DNA of 64,000 bases, from assembly GCF_000237325.1 (NCBI RefSeq), contig NC_017542.1, positions 4,312,501 to 4,376,500 on the forward strand, written 5' to 3'. This document shows, piece by piece, positions 1-9,188 of the stretch. How positions within the stretch are numbered: position 1 is the stretch's first letter; each line of letters starts with the position of its first letter. Source of the stretch: Paenibacillus polymyxa M1 (lineage in GTDB: Bacteria > Bacillota > Bacilli > Paenibacillales > Paenibacillaceae). Under the pieces are notes generated by a model. The model searched no databases. It saw nothing but the letters and a program-made list of their open reading frames with translations, and was not told where the DNA came from. A program made the translations under genes and the position numbers.

Positions 1-3000
1 CCATTGTGTCTCATCCCGGACAGCAGTCCCGTCGAATGGACCAGCCACTAGTCGTCCAGGTGCTCCTGCTGCACCGGAGGCGTCATAGATAGAATATTGG
101 AATGCCGTTCCCCCCGGATTCGGGAAAGCAGAGTTCCAGAACAAAAGGGATGCTCCTGTCACTTGTGCCACTTCCGACTCAGGTGTCATTCTCACTGCCC
201 ATGAATTGCCTGCCGCGTTAAAGGCTCTGGCATTTTCTCCTGTACCGTCATCATAGGCAATGCCTCCTTGGAAACCGATGAAAGGCTTCAACGTGACATT
301 CGCTTCAACACTGCCGTTTGGAGGAGCAGTCACGGAAACACTGTCACTGTAATAATTTTCGGCTGCAATGGACAATGTGTATGTTCCTTCCAGCACGTCC
401 AACGTAAATTCTCCAGCCTCATTCGTCTCTACAGGAGCAATACGTGCATCTTCCAGCACCAATACTTTCGCTTTTTGGATCGGTTCACCGGATTGCTTGT
501 CGGTAATAACTCCGTGAATCGTACCGTGAGGGACAGCCTGGAGACTAAAGTTTGCTCTGATGACTTTGTTATTTTCAATCGTGACTGCTTTCGTCTGAGG
601 CACGTAACCGTAGGCTTCGGCCTTCAGCGTATAGTCACCTGCTACATGAGTGAAGCTGTATTTGCCCGTGGTTGGGTCTGTTTTCACCGAACGTCCGGTT
701 TCCAGTACCGTAACGGTAGCACTGGCTGGAAGACTGTCAAGACCGACACGTCCACGCTCCACGGATGCATCTGCCGGCTTCACTTTTTCCTGGAATTCAC
801 TCTTTTCAGTACTTGTAATTTTATACAGCGGGAATTGTTCTTCCGCTTTTTCCAGCTTGATATTGGACTCAGGTACGATATCCTTGGTCACTGTCGAAGC
901 TGGAACACCCAGCACACGAAAATCGTCAATGTACCAGCCATTTTTATTCACACTGTTATCCGATTTCAAGCGGAAACGAACTTGAATCTCATTGCCGGTA
1001 TAGCTATCCAGATTGTAATAAACAGGTGCCCAGTTTTTACCACTTGTATTATGTGAGAACTTACCCAGCTCACTCCACGTTTCGCCATTGTTTTTGGACA
1101 CTTCTACATATCCGTAATCATAGCCGCCCTCAATTTCAAACCAGTGGTTGAAGGTCAGTGTTGCGTTGCGTATACCATTCAAATTAATTTTTGGAGAAAC
1201 CAGTGAAAAATCAGCACCGTTCTCATAGTTGCTATCGAGATCGGTGGCCCACACATTCGGCTTGGACACTGCGCTCCCCGGTCCTACTTCTTTAGGAATG
1301 CCGCGTTCCCATTCATCCTTGGTCCCGGAATGAGTCCAACCATTGTCTGAGCTGCCATCAAAATGATCGCTATACAGCGTATCCGGCACATCCACTCTTA
1401 GTGAAGCCTCGTTCGACTTGACACCTTCGTTACCGCTATAATCCTCGGCTGCCACTGCATAATGATAAGTCGCACCACCGACGGTGATCGTATCCGTGTA
1501 GGTCAGCCCAGAAGTTGTACCGATGGAAGTATAATTTTTGCCGGACTGGGTTGAACGATACACCTTGTACTGCTTCACATCTTCATCAGAGGAAGCACCC
1601 CAGGCGAGTGTAACATTGCCCACATTATCTGCTTCAGCAGTCAAATGGCCAGGGGCAGCAGGTGCAACGGCGTCTGGTTCCTGAATGGACAGATCGTCAA
1701 TATACCAGCCATCTTTCACGATCGTATTGTCACTAGTAAAGTTGAACAGGAGGTATACCTTTTGACCCGCAAATGCTCGCAAATCAAGATATTGTGTTTT
1801 CCAGCCATTGCTGGTTCCAGTAAACGATAATACCTGCTCAAACGCATTCTGATTGTTGGTGGTCGCTACATACACTTTGCCGAAATCAGAATTGTTTTCA
1901 AGATCGTACCAATGCTTGAAGCTGACCAGTGCCCCCTTGGAACTCTCGGTCAGATCAATAGGAGGAGCCATAAAATAACTGTTGGTGTTGGTCTGGTATT
2001 GGCCTTCGAGATTGGTCGCGATGACCTTTGTACCCGAATGTGCGCTTTTAGGGCCGCTTGTCGGGGTTCCCCATTTCCAAACACTACCCTGACCACCGAT
2101 ATTAATACCGGCGATGTCTTTTTCAAAGTCTTGTGTGTAGCCTGGTTTAACACCTTTGGAGACATTCACCTTATATACTTCCGTTTCAAAACCATTATTG
2201 CCGAAATCATTTACACGGATATAGTATTCCAAACCTGCGCTATCCACCAAAAAGGTCGGAATGGACGCTTGATAAGTACCGTCTTTGCTGTCTCCGGAGG
2301 TCCGCTCCAACGGAATGTATACATAGTTTGACGAACCCGCTGTTTTGGCAAATGCCTCAACGGCTGTTACGCCAACATCATCCGTAACATGAGCCGTCAA
2401 AGGTATATCAAGACCCTCAAATGCAGCTGCAGGCGGTGTATGCTCAAGAACAGGCGCTTCCAGATCGTCGCCACCTGTTACGACTTTACCGGATACAGAG
2501 CCCAGACCCTGCATGACAGATCCGACTGCATCGAGTGCATTAATGACACCATGTCCATATCCATTGTTTGGCGAAGTAGGATATGTGCTGTCTGTCCGAG
2601 GGGTAGCCGTGTTTTCCAAAATTTCCTCCAGCTGGTCCACGGTAAGAGAATGATTCGCTTGCAGCAGCAGAGCAGCCAGACCCGCAACATGAGGACCGGC
2701 CATGGAAGTACCGTTATAGCCACCTTTATAACCGCCACCAGCCACGGTTGAACGAATATTTACACCCGGCGCGGAAACTTCGGGCTTGATCTCACCGTAA
2801 GGTGAGGGTCCCAGCAATGAAAAGCTTCCCAGTTTATCATTGATATCGGTTGCCCCAGTGGCAAAGGATTCCGGATAGTTGGCCGGATTGGCTACCGATC
2901 CAGGTCCGCCCGGATTGGAGAGAGAGGTGTTCCCTGCGGAGAATTCGGGAAAGATTTGAGCATCCCGCCATGCCTGAACTACAGGCCGGAACCATTCATC

Positions 3001-4170
3001 AAGACCCGGTCCGCCTCCCCACGAGTTGTTCACTACATCTGGAGCAAGTTCGGGATGAAGATTACCTTGGGCATCTTTTGGCGCAAGCAGCCATTGACCG
3101 CCGTCCAGTATAATTGCATCCGTCGTTTCTGGATTAAAAATCCGAACCGCAATCCACTTTGCACCAGGGGCAACGCCCACTCGGTTCGTTCCATTTTCCT
3201 CGGATCCGACCATCGTGCCCATCGTATGCGTACCATGGGAATCGTCTTCCTGATCGACCGGAAGCGCCGCATGACTATGCGGATCATACCAGCTCAGTTC
3301 TGGATTTACGACATTGCCTGCCGCATCCAGACCACGCCATTTGCGATGCAGGGCCGGATGCGTGTAGTCTACGCCTGTATCGAGATTGGCGACCACGATT
3401 CCGGTTCCGTCAATTCCTTTTTCCCACACTTGTGGTGCGTTAATATGGGATATATTCCATTCCACCGTAGATGGATCCACAGCGTTCTTGCCTGTATTGC
3501 CGGGCAATGCCGATGTTTTGCTATCGTCCTTTTCCGGTTCTACAGCCTTCTGTGCTGTGTCAGACTTTGCTGTTGCTGCCGTTGCTGTTCCTGCCGCTTT
3601 GTTACCTGTGTCCTCTGGCTGCTTATCAACCGTTACCTTTTGCAGATAACGTGTTTCATTCGGCAAAATTTTATCGACCTCGGGCAGCTTCGAAATATGG
3701 TCCAGCACCTCCTTGGTGCTCGTGACAGCCAAAGCATTGACAATAAAATAGCTTTTATATTCTTTTACTCCGCCGCTCCCTGATTCCTTATCCAAATAAC
3801 TTTCAAGCCCATATTGAGTTCTGGAAGCCGTTTCACGCAAAGAGCTGATCACATGGCTGCGCACAGCCATTTTGGCAGCGGAAGGTGTTATTTTCTCAAG
3901 TGAAGCCTTTTGGAGAGCATTTTTGGAAACCTTGTTGGTATCTACCTGTTCTTTTAATTTGACCAAATAAGTAACATAGTTGTTCTCCTCAAACTGTTTG
4001 GTCAGTTTCGGGGACACCTTCGCGGTTGTGACCTTGTGTGAGGCTGATTTCAGCTCCAGCTTGGAGCCATCCGGTGTGTTTTTCGCTAAAGCGGGTTGAA
4101 CAAATGAAAAGGCCATAAGCAAAGAGAGTCCAATAGATAACGATTTCTTGAAACGTCTAGGTTTAATCAA
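1..4170 (-). CDS. bpr: Bacillopeptidase F-like secreted subtilisin, partial (runs off the left edge)
   Basis: Secreted S8-family serine endopeptidase that degrades extracellular protein. The frame is open for all 1390 codons from a TTG at 4170 to the window edge, so the C-terminus is missing. The TTG is chosen because AAGGAG lies at 4182-4187 and a signal peptide follows (RRFKK, hydrophobic core, QPALA, about residues 1-28). An I9-type propeptide precedes the catalytic domain, whose triad is visible: Asp near residue 264 (LDTGVDYTHP), His near 311 (HGTHTMG) and Ser near 487 (GTSMAGPHVAG). Downstream are two beta-rich modules ending in GWYIDDL and GWYIDDF (near 823 and 1078), an FN3-like stretch and two carboxypeptidase-regulatory-like repeats. 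This is the layout of Bacillus Bpr (about 1430 residues). A shorter paralogue lies directly upstream. Confidence 0.9.
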   Translation of the reverse strand, partial: MIKPRRFKKSLSIGLSLLMAFSFVQPALAKNTPDGSKLELKSASHKVTTAKVSPKLTKQFEENNYVTYLVKLKEQVDTNKVSKNALQKASLEKITPSAAKMAVRSHVISSLRETASRTQYGLESYLDKESGSGGVKEYKSYFIVNALAVTSTKEVLDHISKLPEVDKILPNETRYLQKVTVDKQPEDTGNKAAGTATAATAKSDTAQKAVEPEKDDSKTSALPGNTGKNAVDPSTVEWNISHINAPQVWEKGIDGTGIVVANLDTGVDYTHPALHRKWRGLDAAGNVVNPELSWYDPHSHAALPVDQEDDSHGTHTMGTMVGSEENGTNRVGVAPGAKWIAVRIFNPETTDAIILDGGQWLLAPKDAQGNLHPELAPDVVNNSWGGGPGLDEWFRPVVQAWRDAQIFPEFSAGNTSLSNPGGPGSVANPANYPESFATGATDINDKLGSFSLLGPSPYGEIKPEVSAPGVNIRSTVAGGGYKGGYNGTSMAGPHVAGLAALLLQANHSLTVDQLEEILENTATPRTDSTYPTSPNNGYGHGVINALDAVGSVMQGLGSVSGKVVTGGDDLEAPVLEHTPPAAAFEGLDIPLTAHVTDDVGVTAVEAFAKTAGSSNYVYIPLERTSGDSKDGTYQASIPTFLVDSAGLEYYIRVNDFGNNGFETEVYKVNVSKGVKPGYTQDFEKDIAGINIGGQGSVWKWGTPTSGPKSAHSGTKVIATNLEGQYQTNTNSYFMAPPIDLTESSKGALVSFKHWYDLENNSDFGKVYVATTNNQNAFEQVLSFTGTSNGWKTQYLDLRAFAGQKVYLLFNFTSDNTIVKDGWYIDDLSIQEPDAVAPAAPGHLTAEADNVGNVTLAWGASSDEDVKQYKVYRSTQSGKNYTSIGTTSGLTYTDTITVGGATYHYAVAAEDYSGNEGVKSNEASLRVDVPDTLYSDHFDGSSDNGWTHSGTKDEWERGIPKEVGPGSAVSKPNVWATDLDSNYENGADFSLVSPKINLNGIRNATLTFNHWFEIEGGYDYGYVEVSKNNGETWSELGKFSHNTSGKNWAPVYYNLDSYTGNEIQVRFRLKSDNSVNKNGWYIDDFRVLGVPASTVTKDIVPESNIKLEKAEEQFPLYKITSTEKSEFQEKVKPADASVERGRVGLDSLPASATVTVLETGRSVKTDPTTGKYSFTHVAGDYTLKAEAYGYVPQTKAVTIENNKVIRANFSLQAVPHGTIHGVITDKQSGEPIQKAKVLVLEDARIAPVETNEAGEFTLDVLEGTYTLSIAAENYYSDSVSVTAPPNGSVEANVTLKPFIGFQGGIAYDDGTGENARAFNAAGNSWAVRMTPESEVAQVTGASLLFWNSAFPNPGGTAFQYSIYDASGAAGAPGRLVAGPFDGTAVRDETQW

Positions 4171-4709
4171 TTACTTCTCCACTCCTTTTACTAGGTTTAA
4201 TGATTCCGAAATAACCTGTACAGAGTCAGACCTCATGCCTTGCACATCAAACACGCGGCTTGCGCAATACGATGTGTTGGCGACCACCTCCTTCATAGAT
4301 TATAGAAAGATATAAAAGTATTGGGCTGTTCATAGATGGCAGTACTTCATAGGTGAGTTTATAATCCAATAGAAAAGCGATGAAATCCAGTAGATACCTA
4401 GGAGAAAAAGCAGGAGCATTTCGAAGAAAAAAACATGATATACCATTACATGTTATATCATTACATTTTATATTAAAAATTGATATAAAATCATATATTA
4501 TGGATAGTATAAAGTTACCAAAACAGATATACAAGTCATTTTTTTGCATTTTTCTTGAAATTCTATGACTTTTATGTTCATTTATGTACGAAAACCCCTT
4601 TTTAGCGGCTACGTCATGAGTGCAACACACGGTTAGCAGGTGCATGCATCCTTGTACGAGCCACCCAAAGGGATTTTCGGGGATCTTTTTTTAAACCTGT
4701 CTGATATTC
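4171..4709. other. Intergenic region between the two subtilase genes
   Basis: This AT-rich, 539-base region holds the upstream leader of the Bpr-like gene, including an isolated Shine-Dalgarno sequence at 4285-4294. A minus-strand open frame at 4247-4645 has no plausible start context and an AT-driven composition, so I treat it as non-coding. I see no clear intrinsic terminator after the upstream paralogue. Confidence 0.6.
4285..4294 (-). promoter_or_regulatory. Isolated Shine-Dalgarno sequence in the bpr leader (possible mRNA stabiliser)
   Basis: GAAGGAGGTG is read on the minus strand about 115 bases before the TTG start, with no usable start codon at normal spacing after it. The same element occurs before the paralogue at 6427-6436. 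In Bacillus, such start-less Shine-Dalgarno sites near mRNA 5' ends (STAB-SD, as in cry3A) bind ribosomes and protect transcripts. Assigning that role here is inference. Confidence 0.4.
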
Positions 4710-6332
4710 TTAGTTAAGTACGGAGTTCACCGCAGCAAGCGCATCAATCAGACCATATCCATAACCATTGTTGGGTGAGGTCCGATACTGACTGTCTGTC
4801 AGCGGTGTCGCTGTTTTCGAAATAACATCCTCTAATTGATCCACGGTCAAAGAGGGTTTAGCCTGAAGCAGCAATGCCGCTAATCCAGCAGTATGCGGGC
4901 CTGCCATAGAGGTACCGTTCCATCCACCCTCATAAACCCCGCCCGGTACAGAAGAACGGATGTTCACGCCAGGAGCCGAGATTTCTGGCTTCACTTCGCC
5001 ATAAGGAGAAGGACCACGCAACGAGAAGCTGGCCAGCTTGTTATTGATATCGGTGGCTCCCGTGGCGTAGGCTTCAGGCAGATTTGCCGGATTAGCCACA
5101 GACCCAGGTCCGCCCGGGTTCGATAGTGTTGTGTTGCCTGCGGAGAACTCAGGGAAGATTTGAGCCGCTCTCCACGCCTTGGTCACTGGGCGATACCATT
5201 CGTCCAGACCAGGTCCACCACCCCAAGAATTATTCACCACATCCGGTGCAAGCTCAGGGTGTTTTTTGCCGTTTTTATCTACAGGCGCAAGAATCCACTG
5301 CCCTCCGTCCAGCAAGATGGAGTCTGTGGTATCTGGATTGAATACTCGAACGGCAATCCACTTGGCCCCCGGAGCAACACCGATTTCATTCGTACCGTTG
5401 CTGTCTGAGCCAACGCTTGTCCCCATCGTATGTGTACCATGTCCATTGGAATCTGTGGGCAGCGATGCTCCATTAACCGCATCATACCAGCTCAGCTCAG
5501 GATTCACGACTTGACCAGAAGCATTCAGCCCCCGCCATTTTCTTTTCAGTGCTGGATGAGTATATTCAACACCTGTATCTAGATTGGCAACGACAATGCC
5601 TTTGCCGTCAATACCTTTGGCCCAAACCTGCGGTGCTTTGATTTTAGAAATATTCCACTCGACACGACTTGGCGTTACCGCATCTTTATATACGGATTCT
5701 TGCACCGATTTTTGTGCATTCTCTTCCGTCACAGCCGGGTCGACAGCAGTTTGATCTGCAACTGCTTGGTCTGCTGTTGATTGCTCCCCTACCGGCTGGG
5801 CATCCTTATCTATTTCTACCTTTTGCAGCTCCCGCTTTTCATCTGGTAAAATTTTGTCGATCTCAGGTAGGGTTGCGAGATTATCCATGACCTCTTTGGT
5901 ACTGGTTACCGCAAATGCATTCACGATAAAGTAACTCTTGTATTTTTTTACGTTTCCGTTATTGACTTCCTTCTTTAAGTATTCTTCCACAGATTGTTGA
6001 GTTTTTTCTGCGGTATCCATCAAAGAGTTGACAACCGTTTTACGTACAGAAAGCTTAGCAGCAGCGGGGGAAATCTGCTCGGCGGAAGCCTTCTGAAATG
6101 CGTGTTTAGCAACAGATTCTGTATCTACCTGATCTTTTAATTTAACCAGATAGGTGACATACTCGCTGGTGCTGAATTGCTGGTTCAGCTTGGCTGAAAC
6201 CTTGGCGGAAATCGTCGATGCTCCTGCTGAGGAGGTTGTGCTGGAATCTCCATACACCGGAGAAATCAGAGAAAAAGCAAGAATAGCGGTAAAACCGACC
6301 GACAGCGTCTTTTTGATATTTTTTGACTTAAT
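4710..6332 (-). CDS. Secreted subtilase, catalytic-only paralogue of the neighbouring Bpr
   Basis: S8 serine protease of about 540 residues: signal peptide, I9-like propeptide and catalytic domain, ending soon after the catalytic serine. Triad by sequence: Asp near 252 (LDTGVEYTHP), His near 298 (NGHGTHTMG) and Ser near 475 (GTSMAGPHTAG). It closely matches the first half of the Bpr-like gene downstream and looks like a tandem duplicate without the C-terminal adhesion modules. The start is odd. The signal peptide (IKSKNIKKTLSVG and a hydrophobic core) is in frame only from ATT at 6332 or TTA at 6335, with a TGA just upstream. The aligned position in the sister gene is TTG. A GTG at 6257 would remove the secretion signal. 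GGAG at 6346-6349 is the likely ribosome site. Confidence 0.85.
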   Translation of the reverse strand: MKSKNIKKTLSVGFTAILAFSLISPVYGDSSTTSSAGASTISAKVSAKLNQQFSTSEYVTYLVKLKDQVDTESVAKHAFQKASAEQISPAAAKLSVRKTVVNSLMDTAEKTQQSVEEYLKKEVNNGNVKKYKSYFIVNAFAVTSTKEVMDNLATLPEIDKILPDEKRELQKVEIDKDAQPVGEQSTADQAVADQTAVDPAVTEENAQKSVQESVYKDAVTPSRVEWNISKIKAPQVWAKGIDGKGIVVANLDTGVEYTHPALKRKWRGLNASGQVVNPELSWYDAVNGASLPTDSNGHGTHTMGTSVGSDSNGTNEIGVAPGAKWIAVRVFNPDTTDSILLDGGQWILAPVDKNGKKHPELAPDVVNNSWGGGPGLDEWYRPVTKAWRAAQIFPEFSAGNTTLSNPGGPGSVANPANLPEAYATGATDINNKLASFSLRGPSPYGEVKPEISAPGVNIRSSVPGGVYEGGWNGTSMAGPHTAGLAALLLQAKPSLTVDQLEDVISKTATPLTDSQYRTSPNNGYGYGLIDALAAVNSVLN

Positions 6333-6426
6333 TAATACTTTTCATCTCCATTTACTTGGTTTTTTTGATTCTCAAAGACAACCTTCCGATAGCAGCGTCA
6401 AAAGCTCACAAATAGCCTCTGGTACT

Positions 6427-6436
6427 CACCTCCTTT
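6427..6436 (-). promoter_or_regulatory. Isolated Shine-Dalgarno sequence in the short-subtilase leader
   Basis: AAAGGAGGTG is read on the minus strand about 95 bases before the start region and is not followed by a start codon at usable distance. It matches the element before the sister gene at 4285-4294, and the surrounding leaders are alignable, so duplication included the leader. Confidence 0.4.
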
Positions 6437-6748
6437 AAAAAAATAGATTTTGGGGTGAAATCCATAGGTCATATTCTAAGGTGAATAACCTTTGGTGCAG
6501 ACCGCAAGGAACGACATTCAATTAAGAACTGTGGACAAGTCTGGAAGAAAGTAAGTGAAAAAAATGAAGAAAAAGGTAGGGTAAGATACTAGAAGTGATC
6601 GAGGAGGTTGATATAACATATATATATTAAAATACAATTTAAAACAAAAGAATGAAACATATGGTATCTTTTGAATCTAGTATAGTGTCATAAAATCAGA
6701 TATTCAAGCATTTTTTTGAATTTTATTCCTTTTTTTCTTGAAAAATTG

Positions 6749-6823
6749 AAAAACCTCTTCCATTTTCAAAACAAATGCGGGTCTTCTTCGTGCATTTTGT
6801 TTCGGATCATAGAAGAGGTTTTT
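6749..6823 (-). terminator. Long two-tier hairpin terminator after sulP
   Basis: A 12-bp outer stem (6749-6760 with 6812-6823, AAAAACCTCTTC with its complement) encloses an inner stem of about 10 bp (AAACAAATGC with GCATTTTGTTT). On the minus strand it is followed by a T-rich run, as expected for the 3' end of the sulP transcript. Confidence 0.5.
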
Positions 6824-6852
6824 CGGCATTCAGCAGCAAAAGTAGAAAAGCG

Positions 6853-8634
6853 CTATCTGCCGCTATTTACAGGTATGGGAACCGAAACGGCTCCTTCTGG
6901 AAAGGAAGATTTGGTTTCCTGGGTTCTACGACACAGGCTCGTACATTCTCGAAAAGCCATTTGTCTGCACCCACTGCACCGATCCTGATTTACCATTGCA
7001 AGAGCTGCTGTTAAGGCCTCTCCTGTATGTTCAAAAAAATGATTTTGTCCGATCATGTCGTAGCATCCGGTTTTATGCAGTAATTCCAGCGGTTGAGGCT
7101 GGAGTCCGGACACAAGCACTGTTCCACCAGACTTTCGGTATTTTTGTATTAATGCAGTAAAGTTAGCTTCTCCCGTCATATCCATAAAAGGGACCTTTCC
7201 CATACGCAACAACAAAATCCCTTGCTGGAGACCAGTCTGTCCCCCTACACCTGAGTTTTCCAACGCTGAAGCTGCACCGAAAAATAGGGGGCCTTCCACA
7301 TTATAAATAGCCACCTGCGGGCAATCATGCTGCTCTGTGACCATATGTGCGCCTACCTTTTCATGCTTTACAGAAGGATCAGGAAGCACCTTATCTACTG
7401 AAAGTGTATTGCTCATACGTTTGACAAACAATACAACTGCCAGAATCAGGCCGACCTCCACAGCCGTTGTCAGCGTCGTAAAAACCGTCAGCAAAAAGGT
7501 GACGACCAGCACAATAGAATCTGCTGTCCGTGTTTTGAGGATGTGCGCAAAATGCTTGCGCTCACTCATATTCCAGGCCACTACCATCAACACCGGTGCC
7601 ATACTAGCTAACGGAATATTAGATGCATAAGGTGCAAAAAGCATCAGAATGAGGAGTACAACGACCCCATGCACAATACCTGACATAGGAGAAACCGCGT
7701 TGTTGCGGATATTGGTGGCCGTACGGGCAATGGCACCTGTCGCAGGAATACCGCCGAATAGTGGTGTCAGCAAATTGGCAATCCCTTGTCCAACCAGTTC
7801 GCGATTGCTGTTATGGCGGTCTCCCGTCATCCCGTCAGCTACCACCGCTGAAAGCAGTGATTCAATAGCCCCCAGCATCGCTATAACAAGTGCTGGCGGC
7901 AAGAGCTTCACGATTAATTCCCACGTCATTGCAGGAATATGCAGCTCAGGCAAAGATGCCGGAATTGCGCCATAAGCAGAGCCAATCGTAGCCACCTGCC
8001 CTGGAAAAAACAAAGCTGCCACCAGCGTTGACAAGAGTAGGCCGACCAGTGAGCCAGGTATCTTGGGCCATTTTTTAGGCACCACAATAAGTCCAGCAAG
8101 ACAGATACAAGCTGTCAGGATGCTGTACACATTGAGTGAAGGAAGCCGATGGATGATCTCTGCCATCGAAGGCAGAAAAGTTTCATGTCGCTCTACCCCG
8201 CGCAAGCCGAGAAAGTTAGCAATCTGACCACTGAAGATCGTCACGGCAATCCCGGCTGTAAAGCCAATGGTTACGGGCTTGGGAATAAATTTGATCAACG
8301 CCCCCAGCCTTAGAACACCCATTAAAATGAGCATAATGCCTGCCATAAAACCAGCTATAAGTAAATTCTCATAGCCGTACTGCATGACTATAGCCAGCAA
8401 AATCGGAATAAACGCACCTGTAGGTCCTCCGATCTGAAATTTGGACCCACCCAGTAGTGAAATCAAAATTCCCGCTATGATGGTTGTGTACAGACCATAT
8501 TCCGGCTTTACCCCCGATGCAATGGCAAACGCCATACCGAGCGGGATAGCCACAATCGCCACAATGCTTCCAGAAATTAAATCCTTTCGTAAAGCCCCTG
8601 CGTTATAGCCTTCAAACCTTCCTCTCCACTTCAT
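6853..8634 (-). CDS. SulP-family anion permease with STAS domain and Cys-rich tail
   Basis: Inner-membrane SLC26/SulP transporter of 593 residues, probably for sulfate, bicarbonate or another small anion; the substrate cannot be read from sequence. The N-terminal 400 residues are the transmembrane core, with the usual early signature (AIPLGMAFAIASGV, GGPTGAF). A cytoplasmic STAS domain follows at about 430-540. The last 45 residues are unusual: a four-cysteine stretch (CSGC, then CTSLC) followed by a Ser/Pro-rich end, beyond the usual STAS boundary. GAAGGG precedes the ATG at good spacing. The gene lies 28 bases after an ArsR-type regulator on the same strand, so the two form an operon controlled from the palindrome at 9041-9060. 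Confidence 0.88.
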   Translation of the reverse strand: MKWRGRFEGYNAGALRKDLISGSIVAIVAIPLGMAFAIASGVKPEYGLYTTIIAGILISLLGGSKFQIGGPTGAFIPILLAIVMQYGYENLLIAGFMAGIMLILMGVLRLGALIKFIPKPVTIGFTAGIAVTIFSGQIANFLGLRGVERHETFLPSMAEIIHRLPSLNVYSILTACICLAGLIVVPKKWPKIPGSLVGLLLSTLVAALFFPGQVATIGSAYGAIPASLPELHIPAMTWELIVKLLPPALVIAMLGAIESLLSAVVADGMTGDRHNSNRELVGQGIANLLTPLFGGIPATGAIARTATNIRNNAVSPMSGIVHGVVVLLILMLFAPYASNIPLASMAPVLMVVAWNMSERKHFAHILKTRTADSIVLVVTFLLTVFTTLTTAVEVGLILAVVLFVKRMSNTLSVDKVLPDPSVKHEKVGAHMVTEQHDCPQVAIYNVEGPLFFGAASALENSGVGGQTGLQQGILLLRMGKVPFMDMTGEANFTALIQKYRKSGGTVLVSGLQPQPLELLHKTGCYDMIGQNHFFEHTGEALTAALAMVNQDRCSGCRQMAFRECTSLCRRTQETKSSFPEGAVSVPIPVNSGR

Positions 8635-8662
8635 CCTGTAACCCTTCTTTTCTGTAGTAGCA

Positions 8663-8992
8663 TTACTTCTCGTTACGTATGCCTTCCAGCAACGAGATCG
8701 CTTCGACTAAATGATTGTCAAAAATTCGCCGCGCCACCGCTAGCAGCTCCGTTAAGAGCGGATCACGTAGTGAATACACGACCGTTGTGCCTTCCTTGAA
8801 GCTGTTCACCAAATTTTTAGCCCGTAAAACAGCCAATTGCTGCGATACGGCAGAACCTTCGGAACCAAGCGCAGTCTGCAGCTCGTTCACATTCCGTTCC
8901 CCTTCACTCAGCACCTCCAAAATGCGGATGCGCAGAGGGTGAGCCAATGCTTTGAAAAAGTCAGCCTTAAACTTCTGGAGATCTCCTTCCAT
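8663..8992 (-). CDS. ArsR-family winged-helix repressor (cysteine-free core)
   Basis: DNA-binding repressor of about 109 residues with a typical ArsR fold: FKALAHPLRIRILEVL helix, then the recognition region GSEGSAVSQQLAVLRAKNLV and the wing EGTTVVYSLRD. A longer frame opens at 9103, but its first 37 codons overlap the operator palindrome. The ATG at 8992 has GAGGGGG in front, so I place the start there. The core has no cysteine, so it is neither a CxC metal sensor nor a dithiol persulfide sensor of the BigR type. It is first gene of an operon with sulP and probably represses its own transcription. The inducer is unknown. Confidence 0.85.
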   Translation of the reverse strand: MEGDLQKFKADFFKALAHPLRIRILEVLSEGERNVNELQTALGSEGSAVSQQLAVLRAKNLVNSFKEGTTVVYSLRDPLLTELLAVARRIFDNHLVEAISLLEGIRNEK

Positions 8993-9040
8993 TCCTGCGC
9001 CGTCCCCCTCACAGAATTGTTTCATAACGATCAACAATAT

Positions 9041-9060
9041 CTGAATATTTGAATATTCAG
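9041..9060. promoter_or_regulatory. Perfect palindromic operator of the ArsR-sulP operon
   Basis: CTGAATATT-tg-AATATTCAG is a perfect 9-2-9 inverted repeat, about 50 bases before the repressor's likely start. Its size and AT-rich arms fit ArsR-family operators. A TTGTAC hexamer beside it on the minus strand may be the -35 box. Confidence 0.7.
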
Positions 9061-9152
9061 TACAATAACAGCTTTGGGTCAATTGAACTATGATGTTACT
9101 CACACTTCACCATGCGTATAGTCACATTTTTCCACACTTTTATCTTTCAGGG

Positions 9153-9182
9153 TTGACAGCTTCCACAGGTTTCCATTAACAT
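9153..9182 (+). promoter_or_regulatory. Promoter of the rtcB leader
   Basis: TTGACA at 9153-9158 is followed after 18 bases by TAACAT at 9177-9182, a good vegetative promoter. Transcription would start near 9189 and enter the structured leader upstream of rtcB. Confidence 0.6.
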
Positions 9183-9188
9183 AACAAT

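Larger units (their letters stand above)
6333..6852. other. Intergenic region upstream of the short subtilase
   Basis: This region holds the leader of the minus-strand subtilase and the terminator hairpin of the sulP gene near 6749-6823. The AT-rich stretch 6600-6720 shows no gene that I can support. Confidence 0.55.

Noticed and set aside
268..3783. Several long plus-strand open frames opposite the Bpr-like gene
   Set aside because: They are shadows of a continuous, well-conserved minus-strand protease with its full catalytic triad, and none has a ribosome site.
4247..4645. A 132-codon minus-strand frame between the two proteases
   Set aside because: AT-rich composition, no ribosome site and no recognisable protein pattern. 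It ends inside the bpr leader.
8993..9103. N-terminal extension of the ArsR regulator
   Set aside because: It overlaps the perfect operator palindrome and has a weaker start context than the ATG at 8992.
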